Shown: one piece after another, positions 59,084 to 64,000 of the stretch
How positions within the stretch are numbered: the first letter of the stretch is position 1
How the letters are laid out: the number at the start of each line of letters is the position of its first letter
From: Paenibacillus_AA sp045062745
Lineage (GTDB): Bacteria; Bacillota; Bacilli; Paenibacillales; NBRC-103111
DNA: 64,000 nucleotides
Direction: 5' to 3'
Assembly (NCBI RefSeq): GCF_045062745.1
Contig: NZ_JBJGED010000012.1
Coordinates: 1-64,000 of the forward strand
Position numbers and translations under genes: made by a program
Notes under the pieces: model-generated
What the model was told of the DNA's origin: nothing
The model's database searches: none
What the model saw: the letters and a program-made list of their open reading frames with translations, nothing else

Positions 59084-59308
59084 TTGAAAGGTAGCGACCA
59101 TAAAAACAAATTTTTATTAACGAATCGTGAACGCGAAGTCTTTGAACTGCTTGTGCAGGACAAAACGACCAAAGATATCGCCCAGCAGTTGTTCATCAGT
59201 GAAAAGACTGTGCGCAATCATATCTCCAATGTGATGCAGAAACTAAACGTAAAAGGTCGTTCACAAGCGGTCGTCGAGCTAATCAAGCTTGGGGAATTGA
59301 AGATTTGA
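59084..59308 (+). CDS. gerE: Late mother-cell transcription regulator GerE
   Basis: 74 residues, the same length as B. subtilis GerE, and nearly identical over LTNREREVFELLVQDKTTKD, LFISEKTVRNHISN and KGRSQAVVEL. It is a single LuxR-type helix-turn-helix domain that tunes coat and other late genes in the mother cell. TTG 59084 gives the family length and lies 10 bp after AAGGAGG; GTG 59075 is too close to that site. It may regulate the glycan island genes (inference). Confidence 0.96.
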   Translation: MKGSDHKNKFLLTNREREVFELLVQDKTTKDIAQQLFISEKTVRNHISNVMQKLNVKGRSQAVVELIKLGELKI

Positions 59309-59330
59309 CGATTCAAGCCACTAGAGAAAG

Positions 59331-59381
59331 CTTTCCAGCTGCGCTTCCCAAATCCCAGGAGCGCACGGGAAGGCTTTTTTG
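59331..59381 (+). terminator. Terminator of gerE
   Basis: AAGCTTTCC...GCGC pairs imperfectly with GCGC..GGGAAGGCTT, followed by TTTTTT. Confidence 0.7.
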
Positions 59382-59400
59382 ACTGGTGGCCATTTTTTAA

Positions 59401-59430
59401 TTGACACTGAGAATCAATATCAATTATATT
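59401..59430 (+). promoter_or_regulatory. Housekeeping promoter of the siderophore operon
   Basis: TTGACA (59401-59406), 18 bases, then TATATT (59425-59430). It overlaps the first Fur box. Confidence 0.65.
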
Positions 59431-59453
59431 TATGATAATGAGAATCGTTATCA
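59402..59453. promoter_or_regulatory. Two Fur boxes
   Basis: Box 2, GATAATGAGAATCGTTATC (59434-59452), matches the classical Fur consensus at 17 of 19 bases. Box 1 at 59402-59422 (TGACACTGAGAATCAATATCA less exact) overlaps the promoter spacer. Iron repression of the downstream operon is expected. Confidence 0.8.
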
Positions 59454-59516
59454 CCAATTGCGTTACATAAAATACCCGAATACCCAATCGCGAAAAGATG
59501 GAAGGGGGAGTTTCCG

Positions 59517-60407
59517 ATTTACCGCTTAGTTACGGAGAAGCTCAACATTGCTTACGGAGACCGGCTGATCGTAGAAGATTTGAACTTGAGCATCCCCACG
59601 GGGAAAATCACGGCGCTTGTGGGGGCGAACGGGTCGGGGAAGTCGACGATTCTCAAATCGATGGCGCGCATCATGAAGCCGCAGCACGGCGCCGTGCTGC
59701 TCGACGGCAAGTCGATCCATAGCCAATCGACCAAGGAAGTGGCCAAACAGCTGGCCATCCTGCCGCAGAATCCGATCGCGCCGGAAGGGTTGACCGTAGC
59801 GGAGCTCGTCGGATACGGCCGCTTCCCGTACCAGCGGGCGATGGGCACGGCATCCGCGGAGGACCGCCGGTATGTGCAGTGGGCGATCGAAGTGACCGGC
59901 ATGGCCGACTTCGCCGACCGCCCGGTGGACCAATTGTCCGGCGGACAGCGTCAGCGGGCCTGGATCGCGATGGCGCTCGCGCAGCAGACGGACATCCTGT
60001 TCCTCGACGAGCCGACGACGTTCCTCGATATGGCGCACCAGCTCGAAGTGCTGAAGCTGCTCGAGAAGCTGAACCGCGAGGAGAACCGGACGATCGTGAT
60101 GGTCGTTCACGATTTGAATCACGCTACCCGGTACGCTCAGCACGTGGTCGCGATTCAGGCGGGGCGGGTGAAGCGAGAAGGAACGCCAGAGGAAGTCGTC
60201 ACCTGCGACACGCTCCGGGAGCTGTTCGGCATCGAAGCCGACATCGTCCCCGATCCGCGTACAGGCGTGCCGATCTGCATTCCGTTCGAGCTGGCATCCC
60301 GTTCGGCTGATGCCGCGGCATCGGCGACAACAACTCCGCCGCCAACGGCTTCTCGATCGACGGAGCCCTCGACGGAGCGGAGCAAGGAACCGGTCCATGC
60401 TGTGTAG
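59517..60407 (+). CDS. Ferric-siderophore ABC transporter ATPase
   Basis: About 296 residues, FecE/FhuC type. Walker A GANGSGKST, Q-loop LPQNPIAPEGLT, signature LSGGQRQRAWIAMAL, Walker B ILFLDEPTTFLD and switch His VVHDLNH are intact. The expected first strand (YRLVTEKLNIAYGDRL) is encoded in frame upstream of TTG 59580, yet no ATG, GTG or TTG precedes it. ATT 59517 lies 7 bp after GAAGGGGGA and is the best start; TTG 59580 would delete strand one. The C-terminal about 35 residues are a Ser/Thr/Pro tail. Confidence 0.85.
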   Translation: MYRLVTEKLNIAYGDRLIVEDLNLSIPTGKITALVGANGSGKSTILKSMARIMKPQHGAVLLDGKSIHSQSTKEVAKQLAILPQNPIAPEGLTVAELVGYGRFPYQRAMGTASAEDRRYVQWAIEVTGMADFADRPVDQLSGGQRQRAWIAMALAQQTDILFLDEPTTFLDMAHQLEVLKLLEKLNREENRTIVMVVHDLNHATRYAQHVVAIQAGRVKREGTPEEVVTCDTLRELFGIEADIVPDPRTGVPICIPFELASRSADAAASATTTPPPTASRSTEPSTERSKEPVHAV

Positions 60408-60462
60408 CCGCGAAGTCAGCCGCGCAGTCGCCGGGATCCACGACTAGGGAGGAACATGCACG

Positions 60463-61269
60463 ATGGCAGCTGGACCTACGGTATCTTTTGATTTGCTGGA
60501 ACGTTATTTGCATGTCACCGACAAGGCCCCAGAAGAGGCGATACTGTCCGTCCCCTTGACCGATCTGCTGAAGAAGGACACGATGCGTCAGCTCCTGGAG
60601 CTCGGCCGCGAGCAATATAAGGCGACTTCGATGGAACTGCCGGCCTCTTTTCTCGGCTTATCTTTGTTCAGCCTGTGCGGAGCGATACATTACGTATCGG
60701 CATCGAACGATGCCTGGCTGGATGTGAACCCGGACAACGTGAATTTCTTCCTCGAATCGCATGGCGATCATGTTCATACCGGCTATCAGCTCCAAGAGGT
60801 GCGGCTCGTCCCGCTGCCCGAATCGAACCGGGATGAAGCGCTGAAGGAGGCGTACGAGAGATATTTCACCGAGCACTTCAACGTCTTGCTGCTGTCGATC
60901 GCCGAGACCGCCGATGTGAAGCCCGACATGATCTGGAGCCAGTACGCGGCCCGGTTGACCTATATGCAGGATTTCCTGCTGGAGAATGAGACGCGACCGG
61001 TGATCCGGGAGCGGTACATAGCGGGGCATCGGGTATTAACGGCCGCGCTCGAGCCGGACGTGTTCGGCCGCAGACGCAATCCGTTCCATCACATGAAGCC
61101 GGTGTACCTGGACAGCCCTTATGAGCCGGGCCGACAATTGCTGATGCGGTCCTCCTGCTGCATGTACTACAAGAGGGAAGACGGGGAGATGTGCTTCAAT
61201 TGTCCCCGGATGCGGGAGGAAGACCGCGAGCGGCTGCGTCAAGAGAAGCTGGCGGCCCGGAATAAGTAG
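60463..61269 (+). CDS. FhuF-like siderophore iron reductase
   Basis: 268 residues. The C-terminal motif RSSCCMYYKREDGEMCFNCP (Cys-Cys-x10-Cys-x2-Cys) is the [2Fe-2S] site of FhuF-type ferric-siderophore reductases. The rest (LSLFSLCGAIHYV, NVNFFLESHGDHVH) agrees with the family. It would reduce iron after import to release it from the siderophore in the cytoplasm. It lies between the ATPase and binding-protein genes of one operon. Confidence 0.85.
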   Translation: MAAGPTVSFDLLERYLHVTDKAPEEAILSVPLTDLLKKDTMRQLLELGREQYKATSMELPASFLGLSLFSLCGAIHYVSASNDAWLDVNPDNVNFFLESHGDHVHTGYQLQEVRLVPLPESNRDEALKEAYERYFTEHFNVLLLSIAETADVKPDMIWSQYAARLTYMQDFLLENETRPVIRERYIAGHRVLTAALEPDVFGRRRNPFHHMKPVYLDSPYEPGRQLLMRSSCCMYYKREDGEMCFNCPRMREEDRERLRQEKLAARNK

Positions 61270-61301
61270 AATTATAGAATACTATAACAAGTTGGAGGTT
61301 T

Positions 61302-62327
61302 ATGATCCCGATGATAACCCGATTGCGCTTGACCCCTTTGCTGCTCCTTATTTTCACGATTCTACTCTCTGCCTGCGGCGGCGGAACGGATAAGCCTGCA
61401 GCTGCCCCGTCCGGCTCCACGGCTCCGACTGCAAGCGCCGCTCCCTCCGCGGAACCGGCCCGTCCGATCAAAGATGCTCTGGGTACGGTAGACATCAAGG
61501 GGACCCCGAAGCGGATCGTCACCCTGGAATGGACGTACACTGAGAACGTCCTAGCGCTCGGCGGCACCCAGGTAGGGGCGGCCGACATCGCGAATTATAA
61601 GAAGTACGTGAAGATCAAGCAGGACCTGCCGACCGATGTCCAAGACGTAGGTACCCGCCAAGAGCCGAACCTGGAGAAAATCGCCGCGCTGAAGCCGGAC
61701 CTGATCATCGGCGTGAAATTCCGCCACGAGAAAATTTTGAGCCAATTGAAGGCGATCGCGCCTACCCTGATTTTTGACCCGTATTCCCCGACGTCTTCCG
61801 CCGACCAATACAAGGAAATGGAAGAAACGTTCAATACGATTGCCGACGCGCTGAACAAAAAGCCGGAAGCGCAAAAAGTAATGAGCGACTTGACGGCCAA
61901 GATCACCCAAGGCGCCGATAAGGTGAAAGCCGCGAACAAAGCCGGTGCCGAAGTTGTCCTCACGCAAGCTTACAGCGACCAGAATGCAGCCGTCTTCCGC
62001 TTGTTCACGCCGGAGTCGCTGCCAGGTAAAATCTTGACGAAGATGGGCTTGAAAAACGCCTACAGCGCAGGAAAGGTGGAAATGTACGGCTACTCGACTG
62101 CGGGCGTAGAAGCCCTGTCGGCGATCCAAAACGCAAACCTGCTGCATATCATCCAGGATTCGGACAACGTCATCGAGAAAATTTTGAAGGACAACGCCGT
62201 TTGGAAGAGCCTCGGCTTCGTAAAGGATAACCGGCTGTACGCGCTCGGCGGCGACACATGGCCGTTCGGCGGTCCCTGGTCGATGGAAACCTTCGTGGAT
62301 CGCGTCGTCGCTACCTTCGCCAAATGA
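61302..62327 (+). CDS. Siderophore-binding lipoprotein of an ABC transporter
   Basis: 341 residues. A lipoprotein signal ends in LLSAC, followed by a Pro/Ala/Ser linker of about 35 residues. The periplasmic-binding-protein type III fold has PKRIVTLEWTYTENVLALG, VGTRQEPNLEKIAALKPDLI and the end WSMETFVDRVVATF. It captures ferric siderophore outside the membrane. GGAGG precedes the ATG closely. Its stop overlaps the permease start. Confidence 0.92.
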   Translation: MIPMITRLRLTPLLLLIFTILLSACGGGTDKPAAAPSGSTAPTASAAPSAEPARPIKDALGTVDIKGTPKRIVTLEWTYTENVLALGGTQVGAADIANYKKYVKIKQDLPTDVQDVGTRQEPNLEKIAALKPDLIIGVKFRHEKILSQLKAIAPTLIFDPYSPTSSADQYKEMEETFNTIADALNKKPEAQKVMSDLTAKITQGADKVKAANKAGAEVVLTQAYSDQNAAVFRLFTPESLPGKILTKMGLKNAYSAGKVEMYGYSTAGVEALSAIQNANLLHIIQDSDNVIEKILKDNAVWKSLGFVKDNRLYALGGDTWPFGGPWSMETFVDRVVATFAK

Positions 62328-64000
62328 GCCGATCTCTAACCGTCACGCAAACCGGCCCGGCAACAGGCCGGTTTGCTTTGTCGTTACGCTATTTGCTCGT
62401 GTTCGGCGGAGGTCTTGCCCTGCTGCTAATGCTCTGGATTGTGCACATCGGCCACGGGGAGACTGACATCAGCACCCATACGGTGCTGAAGGCGGCGCTG
62501 AACCCCGATCACAGTCCGGAGCAGCTGTCGGTCCGGACGCTCCGGATGTCGCGTGCTACGCTCGCCGTGCTGGCCGGTGCCGCCCTAGCCGCTGCCGGGG
62601 TCCTGCTGCAGACGATAACGCGCAACCCGCTGTCTTCCGCTTCGACGCTCGGGATCAACTCCGGCGCGTTCCTGGCCGTTACGATTGCCATGATCGCGTT
62701 CCCCACGCTCAAAAACGAGCATCCGCTTGCCATCGCCTTTATCGGCGGGGTCGCCGCGCTCGCACTCGTCTATGCCATGGGAGGAGGAAGCTCGGCCTCG
62801 CCGGTCCGGCTGACGCTCGCCGGAATGGCGGTCACGATGGCGATTGCAGCGGTGACCGGCGCGCTGCAGCTGATCTTCGAGGCGCAGACCGCCCGCTTAT
62901 TCCTGTGGGGCTCCGGCTCGCTGAAGACGAGCGATTGGAGCGGCGTGGGCTTCGTTACCCCTTGGATCGGGGCGGGGGCGCTGTGCGCCTTGCTCATGAG
63001 CCGCTCCCTCGATCTGTTCCAGATGGGCGACGAGATGGCGCGAGGCCTCGGCCAGCGCGTCGGCCTTATTCGCCTAGGTGCGATGCTACTGGCGGTGCTG
63101 CTGGCCGCTTCCACCGTCAGCGTGGCGGGCGGCATCGGCTTCATCGGCCTCATCGCGCCCCACTTGGTGCGGCTGCTCGGGATTCGCCGCCATATGCCGC
63201 TGCTGCTGGCGTCGATGATTTGGGGCGGCGCCGTCCTCGTCGGAGCGGACCTGATCACCCGGATGTTCCGCGACGCTTACGGCGAGTTGCCTGTCGGCGC
63301 CGTCACCGCGATGATCGGCGCGCCGTGGATGATCCTACTCGCCTTGCGTGCGCGCAGCGGGGGCCGGCCGGTGCAGCGGGCGGACGAAACCTCGATGTCG
63401 TCCGGGCTCGCCGGCCGCATCCCGTACTCGCTGCTGCTGGGCTTGCTGCTTATAGGCTGCACAGCTGTATGGATCGCGGGCGTTTCGTTCGGCGAGCTCC
63501 GGTTCTCCGTCAGCCAGGTGCTGCATGTGGCGATGGGCAGCGGGGATGACCTGGCCCGCAACATCATGCTGAACATGCGGATGCCGCGGATGCTGATCGC
63601 GGCGTTCGCCGGCGCGGCGCTGGCGATCAGCGGCGTGCTGCTGCAGAGCGTCGTGCGCAACCCGATGGCCGATCCATCCGTCGTCGGCGTGACCTCCGGA
63701 GCGGGCGTAGGGGCCATCTCGCTCTTGATCCTGTTCCCGGCGGTCAGCCTCTCGTGGATCCCTATCGCGGCGTTCGCCGGTGCGGTGCTGTGCGCGACCA
63801 TCGTCTATCTGGCCGCGAGGCGTAGCGGCTTGCAGCCCGCGCTGCTCGCGCTCGTGGGCATCGCCGTCTCGGCCTTCGGCTCCGCGATCATCCAGCTGCT
63901 CGTCGTGAAGGCGCAGTTCCGCGCCGGCCCGGCGCTCGTCTGGCTCGCGGGCAGCACCTACGCCCGCGTCATGCCGCAGCTGTGGCCGCTCCTCGCCTGG
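62324..64000 (+). CDS. Double-length FecCD permease, 3' partial
   Basis: At least 558 residues, open to the window end. The first half has the FecCD signatures TLRMSRATLAVLAGAALAAA, QTITRNPLSSASTLGINSGA, GGIGFIGLIAPHLVRLLG and ELPVGAVTAMIGAPW. A second copy starts in the same frame near 63570 (MRMPRMLIAAFAGAALAISG, QSVVRNPMADPSVVGVTSGA). So two permease subunits are fused, as in E. coli FhuB. The ATG overlaps the upstream stop. This unusual length agrees with the absence of separate FecC and FecD genes so far. Confidence 0.9.
   Translation, partial: MSRSLTVTQTGPATGRFALSLRYLLVFGGGLALLLMLWIVHIGHGETDISTHTVLKAALNPDHSPEQLSVRTLRMSRATLAVLAGAALAAAGVLLQTITRNPLSSASTLGINSGAFLAVTIAMIAFPTLKNEHPLAIAFIGGVAALALVYAMGGGSSASPVRLTLAGMAVTMAIAAVTGALQLIFEAQTARLFLWGSGSLKTSDWSGVGFVTPWIGAGALCALLMSRSLDLFQMGDEMARGLGQRVGLIRLGAMLLAVLLAASTVSVAGGIGFIGLIAPHLVRLLGIRRHMPLLLASMIWGGAVLVGADLITRMFRDAYGELPVGAVTAMIGAPWMILLALRARSGGRPVQRADETSMSSGLAGRIPYSLLLGLLLIGCTAVWIAGVSFGELRFSVSQVLHVAMGSGDDLARNIMLNMRMPRMLIAAFAGAALAISGVLLQSVVRNPMADPSVVGVTSGAGVGAISLLILFPAVSLSWIPIAAFAGAVLCATIVYLAARRSGLQPALLALVGIAVSAFGSAIIQLLVVKAQFRAGPALVWLAGSTYARVMPQLWPLLAW

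Overview
The window looks like a chromosomal segment of an endospore-forming, moderately GC-rich Bacillota, most likely Paenibacillaceae. The evidence is a gerE gene, a YhcN/YlaJ sporulation lipoprotein, a YheC/YheD spore-coat ATP-grasp protein, a collagen-like BclA-type protein, strong AGGAGG ribosome sites and frequent GTG/TTG starts. No rRNA, tRNA, CRISPR array or insertion sequence was recognised.

Positions 1 to about 41.3 kb form one large glycan-assembly island. It encodes four activated deoxy- or pentose-sugar routes: dTDP-L-rhamnose (4017-7063, same order and short forms as Bacillus subtilis spsIJKL), UDP-glucuronate to UDP-xylose (10611-12919), GDP-L-fucose (manC and gmd at 26.4-28.3 kb, fcl at 13.0 kb) and a CDP-6-deoxyhexose (32823-35622). 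Around these lie about a dozen glycosyltransferases (GT2, GT4, GT11, GT61, CgeB-like and GT-D types) and six methyltransferase-like genes. No flippase, polymerase or polysaccharide ABC exporter was seen, so sequential glycosylation of proteins in the mother-cell cytosol fits better than export of a polymer (inference). Candidate acceptors lie at both ends: a 20-residue-repeat protein at 1-714 and a collagen-like protein at 40723-41262.

Two accessory modules recur across otherwise unrelated enzymes. The first is an about 65-residue DUF4214-type domain, present 14 times in 11 proteins between 13.9 and 31.1 kb, fused at either end of enzymes or standing alone. The second is an extremely Lys/Arg-rich N-terminal tail, in several proteins followed by a Gly-Tyr ladder (xGYxxG), on glycosyltransferases and on one 87-residue stand-alone protein. 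I suggest these are docking or targeting modules of a spore-surface glycosylation assembly. Most transcription-unit starts at 26-41 kb carry CATANNNTA or CATACAAT, the -10 signatures of the mother-cell factors sigma-K and sigma-E.

From 41.3 to 58.2 kb the content is ordinary: a chemotaxis receptor, a GntR regulator fused to a solute-binding domain and divergent from a sugar or amino-sugar catabolic operon (deacetylase-like protein, two TIM-barrel isomerases, Gfo/Idh oxidoreductase, ceramidase-like protein, NagB, NagA), a DEAD-box helicase, a DUF2140-like protein, a sporulation lipoprotein, a cupin, a second GntR regulator and CcdC. A roughly 900-bp gap (58.2-59.1 kb) holds degenerate repeats and a LuxR remnant before gerE. 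The window ends in a Fur-box-controlled siderophore uptake operon (59.4-64 kb) whose permease is a double-length fusion running off the end.
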